From: Malurus cyaneus samueli
Lineage: Eukaryota > Chordata > Aves > Passeriformes > Maluridae
Direction of reading: 5' to 3'
Length of the DNA stretch: 64,000 nt
Assembly: GCA_009741485.1 (NCBI GenBank)
Contig: CM019219.1
Span: 7,445,081 to 7,509,080, forward strand
A model generated the notes under the pieces. That model was not told where the DNA came from. It saw only the letters and a program-made list of their open reading frames with translations, and ran no database searches. Positions within the stretch are counted from its first letter, which is position 1, and each line of letters starts with the position of its first letter. Made by a program: the position numbers and the translations under genes. This document shows, piece by piece, positions 49,601 through 55,200 of this stretch.

Positions 49601-50560
49601 AAACATTTGGATGTTTCCTGGAGTTTACAGCTGTCCCTATTATTTGAACAGGATATGTACCTTTCCCTTATGAAGCTTTGTGGCTGCATAAAAGTGCCAT
49701 GTGTGCTGTGGGGGGCTTTGTGCAAAGGGGCAGTGCACCAGCCTCTGCCACCTCTGTCCAGCTCAGGATTAAAGAAATCACAAGCAGGGATCTTCCAGGC
49801 TTTCCTTCTCCCTGCCTCTGCAGGGATGACCCCCCTATGCAGCATCCCAGCATCAGAGAGCAGAAGGCCATACAGGAATCTTGTAGCCCTTACAAGTTAG
49901 GAAACATTCAGCTACAATAACAGAGAATCACTGCACTTCAAATACTTCCATCATTTAATTTTTAACTTTGGTAACAAGTCAAACAACAATCCAGACTAAG
50001 AGGAAACACTGCATATCCATGATTTACATTCCCATCTGAGAAGTTACTCGGGAAATAAATTAAAACTATGGTTGAGTAATGCAGGCAGTGGGAACTACAG
50101 GCAACACCTTCTTAAGTCAAAGGTATGATAATGATCTGATGGTCCCAGGAAAACCTACAGATGTGCAATCCATATGGGGCTCCAGTGCTGGCTGCTTTGG
50201 TTTTTTGCTCAAAATAAAAAACTAGGGCTTGAGCATATTCAGTCTTTTGGTATGGGAGGTATCTAACTTACATAAGCAGGTCCATTTTTCACACTTCTCC
50301 ATTGCAGAAATTCTCTCGGTGCAGAGCAGTGATGTAGATTTTCCTCGTTTTTCTGCCAGTTGTCTAATTTTGAGTATACAAATATTGTTATAGAAATAGT
50401 TAATAACCTCTGCTGTCCACTGGATAGTTTCACAATTTATTTGGGTGTGGTTTTACAGGACCAGTTGGAGACAGAAGGATCTCAGCACGCTGGAGTCAAC
50501 CCTGATGCTTCAGAAATTCTGCAGTTCAAGAGGAGGCAAATGCAGCTATATCAGAAGTAA
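4592..50560 (+). CDS. NRAP: NRAP, nebulin-related anchoring protein (whole gene, 42 coding exons)
   Basis: NRAP is a striated-muscle actin-binding scaffold that links terminal actin filaments to the membrane at myotendinous junctions and intercalated discs and acts in myofibril assembly. Forty-two exons with GT-AG borders join to a single 1,737-residue reading frame ending in TAA. Residues 1-57 form a LIM domain with zinc ligands C6, C9, H27, C30 and C33, C36, C54, H57. Residues 86-477 are eleven single nebulin modules, and residues 478 to about 1690 are five super-repeats of seven modules each. Intron 2 is phase 2 and all others are phase 0, so single exons can be skipped without a frameshift. 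Length and order match the mammalian protein as I remember it. I see no break or frameshift. The main uncertainties are the choice between two donors for exon 3 and the extent of the 5' untranslated region. Confidence 0.97.
4933..5027 (+). CDS. NRAP: NRAP exon 2: second half of LIM domain
   Basis: Residues 25-55 plus two bases of codon 56. The motif [12 protein letters not shown] supplies H27, C30, C33 and C36, and PYC supplies C54. The acceptor is tttacag|ACG and the donor is CAAGC|gtaagt in phase 2, the only intron of the gene not in phase 0. Intron 2 (5028-5740) holds nothing recognisable. Confidence 0.95.
5741..5828 (+). CDS. NRAP: NRAP exon 3: end of LIM domain and linker
   Basis: Residues 56-85 start with the last zinc ligand H57 (AHNPKNN) and pass into the linker. 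The acceptor is ccattttag|G. Two donors lie 9 bases apart: GTG|gtaagt at 5820 and GAG|gtaaga at 5829. The downstream one is chosen because it leaves VSE before the next module, as in the rest of the gene and in the mammalian protein. Both keep the frame. Confidence 0.88.
5829..8043 (+). other. NRAP intron 3, with a short GC-rich patch
   Basis: This 2.2-kb intron is AT-rich except for 6300-6450, which is GC-rich with many CpG dinucleotides and a string resembling the CTCF core at 6397-6410. No exon or known repeat is recognised in the rest. Confidence 0.6.
8044..8148 (+). CDS. NRAP: NRAP exon 4: nebulin module 1
   Basis: Residues 86-120 (105 bases, one module) begin [17 protein letters not shown]. 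The acceptor is ttttttag|ATA and the donor is CAG|gtaaga. The module ends in ATQ instead of the usual SD or SE. Intron 4 (8149-8685) is featureless. Confidence 0.93.
8686..8790 (+). CDS. NRAP: NRAP exon 5: nebulin module 2
   Basis: Residues 121-155 (105 bases) include [16 protein letters not shown] and end in ALSD. The acceptor is ttttgtag|AGT and the donor GAT|gtaagc. The sequence aligns to the mammalian PGALPDPE module. Intron 5 (8791-9467) is featureless. Confidence 0.93.
9468..9575 (+). CDS. NRAP: NRAP exon 6: nebulin module 3 ([11 protein letters not shown] copy 1)
   Basis: Residues 156-191 (108 bases) contain [16 protein letters not shown], the first of three closely related modules (exons 6, 8 and 10). 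The acceptor is cttctag|TTT and the donor AAT|gtaagt. Intron 6 (9576-10393) is featureless. Confidence 0.94.
10394..10498 (+). CDS. NRAP: NRAP exon 7: nebulin module 4
   Basis: Residues 192-226 (105 bases) begin [14 protein letters not shown] and include [13 protein letters not shown], ending in SD. The acceptor is cttcag|GTA and the donor GAC|gtaagt. Intron 7 (10499-11067) is featureless. Confidence 0.94.
11068..11175 (+). CDS. NRAP: NRAP exon 8: nebulin module 5 ([11 protein letters not shown] copy 2)
   Basis: Residues 227-262 (108 bases) contain [18 protein letters not shown] and end ELASD. The acceptor is tttacag|TTG and the donor GAT|gtaagt. The 3' 66 bases are very similar to exon 10. 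Intron 8 (11176-12130) is featureless. Confidence 0.95.
12131..12235 (+). CDS. NRAP: NRAP exon 9: divergent nebulin module 6
   Basis: Residues 263-297 (105 bases) begin [16 protein letters not shown] and end in ENVDQYGQ, so the usual terminal SD is missing. The mammalian protein, as I remember it, has the same DQYGQ ending, so the deviation is old. The acceptor is atgttag|GTA and the donor CAG|gtatgc. Intron 9 (12236-15016, 2.8 kb) holds an AT dinucleotide run near 13593-13628 and nothing else recognisable. Confidence 0.93.
15017..15121 (+). CDS. NRAP: NRAP exon 10: nebulin module 7 ([11 protein letters not shown] copy 3)
   Basis: Residues 298-332 (105 bases) begin [15 protein letters not shown] and continue [16 protein letters not shown], ending LASD. 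The acceptor is tttttcag|GGA and the donor GAT|gtaagt. Intron 10 (15122-16999) has no recognised content. Confidence 0.95.
17000..17116 (+). CDS. NRAP: NRAP exon 11: nebulin module 8 (long, 39 residues)
   Basis: Residues 333-371 (117 bases) begin [18 protein letters not shown] and end in NKLVSE. It is four residues longer than a canonical module, as in mammals. The acceptor is cttttcag|ATA and the donor GAG|gtaagg. Intron 11 (17117-18494) holds a CR1/L3-like remnant, listed separately. Confidence 0.95.
17790..18200 (-). mobile_element. Ancient CR1/L3-like LINE remnant in NRAP intron 11
   Basis: The stretch recalls the reverse complement of a CR1-family 3' end. It has GGGCTGGAAGGGGCCTCC near 17810, a run like AAAAAGTTCTTTCTCC near 17960, and CCCAGACTAAGCAAGCTGAG followed by a TCTCTCACAGTC-like stretch near 18040-18080. 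Divergence is high, the borders are approximate and no terminal octamer repeat is seen. The identification is from memory of the family consensus. Confidence 0.45.
18495..18599 (+). CDS. NRAP: NRAP exon 12: nebulin module 9, likely alternatively spliced
   Basis: Residues 372-406 (105 bases) begin [18 protein letters not shown] and end KFTSD. The acceptor is tcaccaag|GTG, with A at -3 instead of the usual pyrimidine, and the donor is GAT|gtaagt. Mammalian NRAP exon 12, also 105 bases, distinguishes the skeletal isoform (included) from the cardiac isoform (skipped). By position and length this is the same exon. Intron 12 (18600-19511) is featureless. Confidence 0.93.
19512..19619 (+). CDS. NRAP: NRAP exon 13: nebulin module 10
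   Basis: Residues 407-442 (108 bases) begin [17 protein letters not shown] and end VGSLASN. The acceptor follows a long T run (tttttgtacag|CTT) and the donor is AAT|gtaagt. Intron 13 (19620-20322) is featureless. Confidence 0.95.
20323..20427 (+). CDS. NRAP: NRAP exon 14: nebulin module 11, last before the super-repeats
   Basis: Residues 443-477 (105 bases) include [17 protein letters not shown] and end in LVPLKD. The acceptor is gtttcag|ATA and the donor GAT|gtaaat. Intron 14 (20428-22810, 2.4 kb) holds a 19-base direct repeat at 22188-22240 and nothing else recognisable. Confidence 0.95.
22188..22240. repeat. 19-base direct repeat in intron 14
   Basis: TAATGTGTTAGTAATTTAG occurs at 22188-22206 and again at 22222-22240, a period of 34 bases. 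The 7-base TAATTTA-type core is also repeated inside the spacer. Confidence 0.9.
22811..22909 (+). CDS. NRAP: NRAP exon 15: super-repeat 1, module 1
   Basis: Residues 478-510 (99 bases, 33 residues) begin [15 protein letters not shown] and end QQLSD. The 33-residue length marks the first module of every super-repeat. The acceptor is aaattag|GTA and the donor GAT|gtaagt. Intron 15 (22910-23418) is featureless. Confidence 0.95.
23419..23523 (+). CDS. NRAP: NRAP exon 16: super-repeat 1, module 2
   Basis: Residues 511-545 (105 bases) include [16 protein letters not shown] and end LYSE. The acceptor is atatgcag|TTG and the donor GAG|gtgagt. Intron 16 (23524-24362) is featureless. Confidence 0.95.
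24363..24470 (+). CDS. NRAP: NRAP exon 17: super-repeat 1, module 3
   Basis: Residues 546-581 (108 bases) begin [18 protein letters not shown] and end DLASD. The 36-residue length marks the third module of each super-repeat. The acceptor is tctcag|ATT and the donor GAT|gtatgt. Intron 17 (24471-25299) is featureless. Confidence 0.95.
25300..25401 (+). CDS. NRAP: NRAP exon 18: super-repeat 1, module 4
   Basis: Residues 582-615 (102 bases) begin [16 protein letters not shown] and end AKMSSE. This module has its own exon here, whereas in super-repeats 2, 4 and 5 it is fused with modules 5 and 6. The acceptor is tttttacag|ATT and the donor GAG|gtaaat. Intron 18 (25402-25914) is featureless. Confidence 0.95.
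25915..26112 (+). CDS. NRAP: NRAP exon 19: super-repeat 1, modules 5 and 6
   Basis: Residues 616-681 (198 bases) hold two modules with no intron between them. The first has [17 protein letters not shown] and the second starts at [18 protein letters not shown]. The acceptor is gtttctag|ATT and the donor GAT|gtaaga. Intron 19 (26113-26328) is short. Confidence 0.96.
26329..26433 (+). CDS. NRAP: NRAP exon 20: super-repeat 1, module 7
   Basis: Residues 682-716 (105 bases) include [15 protein letters not shown], the super-repeat signature position (consensus WLKGIGW) with Cys in place of the last Trp. The acceptor is ctctgcag|CTC and the donor GAG|gtaagc. Intron 20 (26434-28409, 2.0 kb) has no recognised content. 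Confidence 0.95.
28410..28508 (+). CDS. NRAP: NRAP exon 21: super-repeat 2, module 1
   Basis: Residues 717-749 (99 bases) begin [18 protein letters not shown] and end ELQSD. The acceptor is tgctgtag|AAA and the donor GAT|gtgagt. Intron 21 (28509-29461) carries a 22-base direct repeat at 28975-29022. Confidence 0.95.
28975..29022. repeat. 22-base direct repeat in intron 21
   Basis: A 22-base unit beginning TGTTCTCTGCAGATTC occurs at 28975-28996 and 29001-29022, a period of 26 bases. A third partial copy (AGTGTTCTTT) follows. The unit contains CTGCAG, but it lies about 440 bases before the next exon, so it is not the used acceptor. Confidence 0.9.
29462..29566 (+). CDS. NRAP: NRAP exon 22: super-repeat 2, module 2
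   Basis: Residues 750-784 (105 bases) include [18 protein letters not shown] and end ANISE. The acceptor is gtggacag|GTT and the donor GAG|gtactg, weaker than most in this gene. Intron 22 (29567-30008) is featureless. Confidence 0.94.
30009..30116 (+). CDS. NRAP: NRAP exon 23: super-repeat 2, module 3
   Basis: Residues 785-820 (108 bases) begin [18 protein letters not shown] and end RDLASD. The acceptor is ctctttag|AAA and the donor GAT|gtgagt. Intron 23 (30117-30730) is featureless. Confidence 0.95.
30731..31042 (+). CDS. NRAP: NRAP exon 24: super-repeat 2, modules 4-6 in one exon
   Basis: Residues 821-924 (312 bases) hold three modules with no intron: [16 protein letters not shown], then [18 protein letters not shown], then [16 protein letters not shown]. 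The acceptor is cttcacag|ATT and the donor GAT|gtaagt. This is one of three 312-base fused exons. Intron 24 (31043-32091) is featureless. Confidence 0.97.
32092..32196 (+). CDS. NRAP: NRAP exon 25: super-repeat 2, module 7
   Basis: Residues 925-959 (105 bases) include [16 protein letters not shown], with the Trp of the super-repeat signature intact, and end ELISE. The acceptor is tttgtcag|AAC and the donor GAG|gtgaga. Intron 25 (32197-34188, 2.0 kb) has no recognised content. Confidence 0.95.
34189..34287 (+). CDS. NRAP: NRAP exon 26: super-repeat 3, module 1
   Basis: Residues 960-992 (99 bases) begin [18 protein letters not shown] and end QAVD. The acceptor is ctcaacag|AAG and the donor GAT|gtaagt. 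Intron 26 (34288-36106, 1.8 kb) has no recognised content. Confidence 0.95.
36107..36211 (+). CDS. NRAP: NRAP exon 27: super-repeat 3, module 2
   Basis: Residues 993-1027 (105 bases) begin [17 protein letters not shown] and end MNISE. The acceptor is gtttgcag|AGG. The donor GAG|gtataa is one of the weakest in the gene. Intron 27 (36212-36595) is short. Confidence 0.94.
36596..36703 (+). CDS. NRAP: NRAP exon 28: super-repeat 3, module 3
   Basis: Residues 1028-1063 (108 bases) begin [18 protein letters not shown] and continue into [18 protein letters not shown]. The acceptor is ttcctag|GCT and the donor GAT|gtacgt. Intron 28 (36704-37139) is featureless. Confidence 0.95.
37140..37253 (+). CDS. 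NRAP: NRAP exon 29: super-repeat 3, module 4 (38 residues)
   Basis: Residues 1064-1101 (114 bases) begin [18 protein letters not shown] and end TSLQSD. It is the second super-repeat in which module 4 keeps its own exon. The acceptor is ccttttcag|CAC and the donor GAT|gtaagt. Intron 29 (37254-38578) holds only short T and A runs. Confidence 0.95.
38579..38776 (+). CDS. NRAP: NRAP exon 30: super-repeat 3, modules 5 and 6
   Basis: Residues 1102-1167 (198 bases) hold [17 protein letters not shown] and [16 protein letters not shown]. The acceptor is tttgatag|GTG and the donor GAG|gtaact. The exon is visibly more GC-rich than its neighbours. Intron 30 (38777-40201) is featureless. Confidence 0.95.
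40202..40306 (+). CDS. NRAP: NRAP exon 31: super-repeat 3, module 7
   Basis: Residues 1168-1202 (105 bases) include [18 protein letters not shown], again with Cys at the last Trp of the signature, and end ELISE. The acceptor is ttccttag|AAT and the donor GAG|gtaaca. Intron 31 (40307-41260) is featureless. Confidence 0.95.
41261..41359 (+). CDS. NRAP: NRAP exon 32: super-repeat 4, module 1
   Basis: Residues 1203-1235 (99 bases) begin [18 protein letters not shown] and end MIANE. The acceptor is gaactcag|AGT and the donor GAG|gtaggc. Intron 32 (41360-42179) is featureless. Confidence 0.95.
42180..42284 (+). CDS. NRAP: NRAP exon 33: super-repeat 4, module 2
   Basis: Residues 1236-1270 (105 bases) begin [17 protein letters not shown] and end ANLSD. 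The acceptor is tttcccag|CGC and the donor GAT|gtaaga. Intron 33 (42285-42650) is short. Confidence 0.95.
42651..42758 (+). CDS. NRAP: NRAP exon 34: super-repeat 4, module 3
   Basis: Residues 1271-1306 (108 bases) begin [18 protein letters not shown] and end SREIASD. The acceptor is ctactttag|GCG and the donor GAT|gtgagt. Intron 34 (42759-44344, 1.6 kb) holds a MIR-like SINE remnant. Confidence 0.95.
43640..43910 (+). mobile_element. Ancient MIR/CORE-SINE-like remnant in NRAP intron 34
   Basis: The segment near 43641-43722 has AAGCACTTTATAAAC, TTTAATCCCCACAAC, GTGGTAGATAAGTGTTATTA and TCCCATTTCAAC in the order of a MIR consensus. A second block near 43798-43895 has ATCACTATTTCACAGAGAGG, AAGATCACAGGGAGAG and GAGAATGAG, as in the MIR 3' half. 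Two damaged copies, or one copy with an insertion, would fit. The call rests on remembered consensus features. Confidence 0.45.
44345..44656 (+). CDS. NRAP: NRAP exon 35: super-repeat 4, modules 4-6 in one exon
   Basis: Residues 1307-1410 (312 bases) hold three modules: [36 protein letters not shown], and [16 protein letters not shown]. The acceptor is atttttag|TAC and the donor GAG|gtaaaa. Intron 35 (44657-45440) is featureless apart from a possible MIR-like tail near 44910-44980. Confidence 0.96.
45441..45545 (+). CDS. NRAP: NRAP exon 36: super-repeat 4, module 7
   Basis: Residues 1411-1445 (105 bases) include [18 protein letters not shown] and end ELISE. The acceptor is tttaacag|CAT and the donor GAG|gtaact. 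Intron 36 (45546-46214) contains a CA-rich run at 45984-46009. Confidence 0.95.
45984..46009. repeat. CA dinucleotide microsatellite (interrupted)
   Basis: An interrupted CA run lies in NRAP intron 36, about 200 bases before exon 37. It is short and probably neutral. Confidence 0.85.
46215..46313 (+). CDS. NRAP: NRAP exon 37: super-repeat 5, module 1
   Basis: Residues 1446-1478 (99 bases) begin [18 protein letters not shown] and end LQCND. The acceptor is ccctctcag|GTA and the donor GAT|gtaggt. Intron 37 is only 118 bases (46314-46431), the shortest in the gene. Confidence 0.95.
46432..46536 (+). CDS. NRAP: NRAP exon 38: super-repeat 5, module 2
   Basis: Residues 1479-1513 (105 bases) begin [18 protein letters not shown] and end LYISD. 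The acceptor is gccccacag|AGA and the donor GAT|gtgagt. Intron 38 (46537-48047, 1.5 kb) has no recognised content. Confidence 0.95.
48048..48155 (+). CDS. NRAP: NRAP exon 39: super-repeat 5, module 3
   Basis: Residues 1514-1549 (108 bases) begin [18 protein letters not shown] and end SREIASD. The acceptor is caacacag|AAA and the donor GAT|gtaaga. Intron 39 (48156-48818) is featureless. Confidence 0.95.
48819..49130 (+). CDS. NRAP: NRAP exon 40: super-repeat 5, modules 4-6 in one exon
   Basis: Residues 1550-1653 (312 bases) hold [16 protein letters not shown], then [18 protein letters not shown], then [16 protein letters not shown]. The acceptor is tcctgcag|TAC and the donor GAT|gtaagt. Intron 40 is short (49131-49377). 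Confidence 0.97.
49378..49530 (+). CDS. NRAP: NRAP exon 41: super-repeat 5, module 7, and start of the tail
   Basis: Residues 1654-1704 (153 bases) begin [18 protein letters not shown], carrying the complete signature WLRGIGW. The exon then runs past the module ([15 protein letters not shown]) into a unique tail ending YRPGA. The acceptor is ttctctcag|GTG and the donor GCT|gtaagt. Intron 41 (49531-50458) is featureless. Confidence 0.95.
50459..50560 (+). CDS. NRAP: NRAP exon 42: C-terminal tail and stop
   Basis: Residues 1705-1737 plus TAA. The segment [15 protein letters not shown] matches the conserved mammalian end VNPDATEIL. The acceptor is gttttacag|GAC. NRAP has no SH3 domain, unlike nebulin and nebulette, and none is seen here. 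Confidence 0.95.
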   Translation, partial: DQLETEGSQHAGVNPDASEILQFKRRQMQLYQK

Positions 50561-50875
50561 ACAGAAACATGACATAACAGACAGATTTTCATCATGTCCT
50601 GCAAATCCTGTAGCTTTTCCAACTTTCTGGGAAACACAATAGATGGCACTTAAAAATTTTTAGTTTTAAAAAGCAGCCAAAACATTGCAATTTATAACTG
50701 ATCATTTTATTTTTGTGTGGATCCTTTGTGATTTGTCACTGAATGTGTTACAGATTCTATTTATTTAAAGCTGTAAATGGAATTAGTACTAGGTGACTGG
50801 CAGGCTCAGCTTTGTATCACAGATAGTAGAATATTAAATAATTTGTAATTAATAAATCAGGTGACTCTTATTCCA
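50561..50875 (+). other. NRAP: NRAP 3' untranslated region
   Basis: This AT-rich stretch follows the TAA and is inferred to end shortly after AATAAA at 50851-50856. No coding or RNA feature is seen. The cleavage point is estimated from the usual 10-30 base spacing. Confidence 0.6.
50851..50856 (+). promoter_or_regulatory. NRAP: NRAP polyadenylation signal AATAAA
   Basis: A canonical AATAAA lies 291 bases after the stop codon and is followed by a T/GT-rich stretch (TTCCATGTTTGTAATC), as expected for a downstream element. Confidence 0.7.
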
Positions 50876-51154
50876 TGTTTGTAATCTTTGGAGATTTTTA
50901 TGTTCCTGGATTATTGGCACCTTTGACCTAAGACAATATAAAATCATTATTCAAGTGGTGAATTCAGATACAATTCAAGATTCAATTAGTTCTTCAGTAT
51001 TTTTCAAACCTTACAAAGCAAAAAATCAGAATTATTCTTTGCAGTAGGGGGTAGCTTTTGACTGATTAGGTAGCTGCTTAGAGAAGGCTGTAAAAGCTGG
51101 AATTCAGCTGAGAGTGACATTATTATTTTAAGGAATTGACTCTTCACAGACAAG

Positions 51155-51160
51155 TTTATT
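51155..51160 (-). promoter_or_regulatory. HABP2: Candidate HABP2 polyadenylation signal (minus strand AATAAA)
   Basis: TTTATT on the plus strand reads AATAAA on the minus strand, about 870 bases after the HABP2 stop codon. A 3' untranslated region of this size is plausible for HABP2. If used, the two genes end about 300 bases apart. 51161-52026 would then be HABP2 3' untranslated region, and no other feature is seen in it. Confidence 0.5.
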
Positions 51161-52026
51161 CTTTATATCCTGATTTCATAGCAATCCCTTGTTTTTCAAA
51201 TTTCTGTGCAGAATCATTCAGCAAAAGTTACACAAGCTGAATGTACATCTTATGAGAACTCTCACATTGCCCAATGGCTTTAGACACAGATTTTCTTAAT
51301 AGGATCTAGTACTACTAGATCTCACTTGTTAAGCATATATAAACCATTGTAGCTCTAGAGCATAACAAATATCCTCTGATCAGGAATAAAGTAGATAATT
51401 CTAATACTGCAAGTTTTTTTGGCTGTTCAATCTGGAATGCATTGCTGATGGAATTTGTAGTTATTTGCCCTACAGAAGTGCTTTTAAAAATAATTGTCCT
51501 GCCTGATCCTCCCTCCTCAGAAAATTCCTATGGCTGCAATTTTGCAGACTCAGCCAGGTGATGATTCAAATGTGTGCAAAAAATGATACAGGCTTTGAGA
51601 ACACACACTAAAAACTTTGAGGTGTCAGGATCCAATGAGTGCAGAAAAAGCACACCTTAGGAGCATGAGGGGAAGAGGAAATATCTGGCAGCAGCTGAGC
51701 TTGGAGAATATTCTTGGCTTGAAAAGCAGATCTAGAAACATTGATCTCAAGGCCTTTGATTTGTTTTGGAAAAAAATGGAGTAGCTTTAATTTTCTGATC
51801 TGTTTAGTTACAAAATGTGGGCTTATTTCAAAGCCCACAAGAGAAAATACTGACACTGATGTTCCAGCTAACACCCTCAAGGCTATTTTCAAGATGGTGA
51901 TGAAATATACCCTATGTAGCCATGAGAAAATATCAATAACATTTTTTGTCAAAGAGGATGCATTTGGGGAATTGATAAAAATAATAAATCTCTCAAGCTT
52001 ACCGTTTGTCACTCCAACGCCCTCTC

Positions 52027-52203
52027 CTAATGACGTGACCTCGATGCAGACTGAAGCACAGATGTAATCCAGCTGGTGAATTTTGTCACCTGGGTATAAA
52101 CTCCTGGCTTGTTTTTGAGCCCACACCCATCACCCCAGCTCACAAGGCCATATACGTAGTAGGAGCTGTTTGCTACACAAGTCAGGGGGCCTCCAGAGTC
52201 TCC
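52027..52203 (-). CDS. HABP2: HABP2 exon 13: catalytic Ser and C-terminus
   Basis: Fifty-eight codons plus TAG begin GDSGGPLTC with the catalytic serine and include [13 protein letters not shown] and [13 protein letters not shown] after VA is a possible N-glycosylation site. The loop after the CG pair is two residues longer than I remember in human. The acceptor on the minus strand is ctttatcag|GGA, phase 0. Intron 12 (52204-53113) is featureless. Confidence 0.96.
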   Translation of the reverse strand, partial: GDSGGPLTCVANSSYYVYGLVSWGDGCGLKNKPGVYTQVTKFTSWITSVLQSASRSRH

Positions 52204-55200
52204 CTGATAAAGGAAAGCACACATGTTCAAAGCGTGAAGCAAAATATTAACCAAAATCAGAATACTTCTCTCTCATCATAAGAATTTGAAACTGTAAGGA
52301 TGGTTTTTTTTTCTTCTGGGATGTACCATCAGATGCTGCTTAGCCCCTGAGTGGACTTGCAGTTCTGTGACCAGGTCAAATGATACCAGACTTTTTGGGT
52401 GCAAGCTTTCTTTCTATTTTTTCCAGTCTATGACATATTTCTGTCAAGGTCACATGAAATTTCCCAGGCATGAAAGTACCAGGAATTCAGAACCTGAACT
52501 CAGAAAGATAAAGATGTGATCGCTGGCACTAACAAAAACTTAAGGTGTCTCACAACATTCCTCAAAATAGCCTTATTCTGAGTTGGTTGGTCTCATTTTT
52601 TTGTTTTATTTCTGATTTCTACTGTGATGTATGCTTTGTGTACTTCCTTTTCCTAAGATAGTTTGAGCAACACTTCCTAAGGTGCAAACTTTTCCCTACC
52701 TTTCAATGGTATAGGTGTGAACTTGTTTCACATTTCTTTTCTGCAATGAAAAGAAACATCAATACTGACTCCCTGCAAGTCTTAGCTCTGATAGTGAAAA
52801 TCAGATTAGAATTGGTGCTCAAGGTAGAGGCCATAACAAAACTGAGGAAAAAAGAGCAGGTTTTCAGGTTATTATGACAAACTGCCTCAGAAGCCAAGCT
52901 TTCCAGGCTGGTCTCTTGATTCCTCAGATCTGCCTGTAGGTGACAGTGGCAATATTAGCTCTAAGGATGCACAAGTCAAAGTGTGCTGCAGAAAGGCTGT
53001 TGAAAGATGCTATGTGAGAACAGATACATATGCACACACTGCCAAAACTCTGCACAGCCTGACTCTTTGCACAAAAAAAACCCTGGTGTTCAAATGCAGA
53101 AAAAGCAACAGACCTGACAAGAATCGATTCCAGCTTTCCGAAGTTTCCCTGCACAAAACATGCTCTCATCCAGTCGGTCATGGTGCAGCTCGGGCTCATT
53201 GCATTTCCTCTGAGAAATCAGCTTGACATTGGCATCTAGCAGCTGATGGGATTGTTCATCTATGGGATGTGCACAAAAAAATATGGATTCACTTTCCTCT
53301 CATTCCTGTTACATGTTGTCTTTTATTCAAAATACAAGAGCTTTCTTGCCATGCAGGTGGGATGGGGGAAGAGCAGGGAAATGCATGTGGAAGAATAGGA
53401 CTATCTGGCTGAAATAATAATTTTCAATGGGTTGGAGCCTGAAGTTTCACTCAAGACACTGAGTTGTTGCCTGAATAAAAGCAAAGTCAGGTATTCAGAA
53501 TTTGGTTCCAATCAGCTGTAACTGTGTAATCCTGCTTTTGCAAGATGCTGGTTGTCTGCAGCTCTCACAGGTCCCCATGGGACTTCGAGCTGCTCAGCAC
53601 TTCCAGACTGGTGCCATTAGATGCTTTAACATGCAAGCTAATGAAACAGATGAAAACTGAAAATCATACAATATTTAAGGGCAATGATTAATTACAGAGA
53701 ATCTAAAGACATAACTTGACATCTAAAGGCAATAGCCAGAGTTTCAAAGTACTACATCTGTAGATAATTAAAGGTGGTTTATAAGTTTGGTTCTGCTTGA
53801 GTTTCAGGAAATATTCCATTTCTACAGTGATTTCCTGAAATGCTAATAATAGCTCTGCTCAAAGAAGGAGCCATCTAGTTTGAAGATGTACGGGGTACTT
53901 GATACGCTTTGTTGGGGGAAAAAAACCCACCAAACCATAAAATCCCCCTTGCCCTTTTTAAGGGAGACTTCTTATTTGGAACTTTCAAAAAATGTCCATT
54001 AAATGTTGTTGGTGCATTCTGATCAAATGAACACATTTGTCTCTTGTGGACTTCAATGGAGTTACATCAGAAGGGAGAATTCGGTCCCAAGTACCGTATC
54101 AGCCTGGATCAGTCACAAAGCACCAGGGCACCTTCTGCAGCCTCAGTGACACATTTTCCTTCTGCTGCTTTACAGCAACACATCAATCAGAACATGAGAA
54201 AATGCATTTTTTCAGAAAATTGCCATTATCTTCTTTTAAGCATAATAATTTCTCCTCTTAGGATTTACTATGGGCAAGAAAGGTTTTTTGGATAGAGCTG
54301 GTTGAGCTTGAAAATCTTGGGATTTTATTTTATTTTTCAGTACATCTGACGATCCAGATGCTGCCTCTGAAAAGCTGTTTCTGACCCAATGGGCTGGAAA
54401 TTCATGTGAAAGTTCCTGTCTTTCTTGGTGCTGTCTTGAAACACACAAGCTATACAATAGCCTCTCTTGATAATTCCTTGTTTCTGCTGCTGGCTTCAGA
54501 TGAAACCATGACATGGAGAGTCAGATTACAGGAAAAAATGCATCAGGGATTTTATCAGAACTCTGAAAGGTTTGGTTGATTTAGCAGTTGGAGATTTCTG
54601 CTAATGGATAATTTCCATGTTTTAGCTGACCTTATTTTTGAATTGCACATATTTTTTTTCACTAGTGCCTGGATCTGGTAGCTGCTACACAAAATCCCAG
54701 CCCACCTTGCCACTGGAGCACCCACCCAAATCCAGTCAGCCCACGAGTACCTGTCTCTGTCTCGCCCCATCCAGAAATGAAGCAGGAAGTCCCAGCAGGA
54801 AGGAGGAATTCAGGGAGACATGCTATTTTCACATATTTAGTTTCCACTGCACAGTAACCATCAAGTGGCTTCAGTCTAAGTAGTCCTGGAGAGGAGATAA
54901 AAACCAACAAAATGAATTTGGAGTGAATTTTGATCCCTAACCATTGTGACCAGTGTGTGATGCAGCCCCATGCAAAGCTGCATAAACCAAACATTCCATT
55001 TCCCCCCTGTGCTGGATCTGTCCCTGCTGTTTGGCTCCTCCCACACAGTGACTTCTGCCTGCCCATCACAGCTTACACCCCAAAGATTCAAACAGCCTAG
55101 ATCACACTTTGGCCTGATTGCTTCCAGAGCACAGTGTCAATGAGAATTTTACATTGACATTAGTGGAAAAAGGGTGTTACCAATATCATTGTATAGGATG

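Noticed and set aside
51741..52067. 108-codon plus-strand open frame antisense to the HABP2 3' end
   Set aside because: It has no homology I recognise, lies after the NRAP polyadenylation signal, and overlaps a real coding exon on the other strand.
51608..52126. 172-codon minus-strand open frame at the HABP2 3' end
   Set aside because: It overlaps exon 13 in the wrong frame and otherwise lies in the 3' untranslated region. It is a shadow of the true coding frame.
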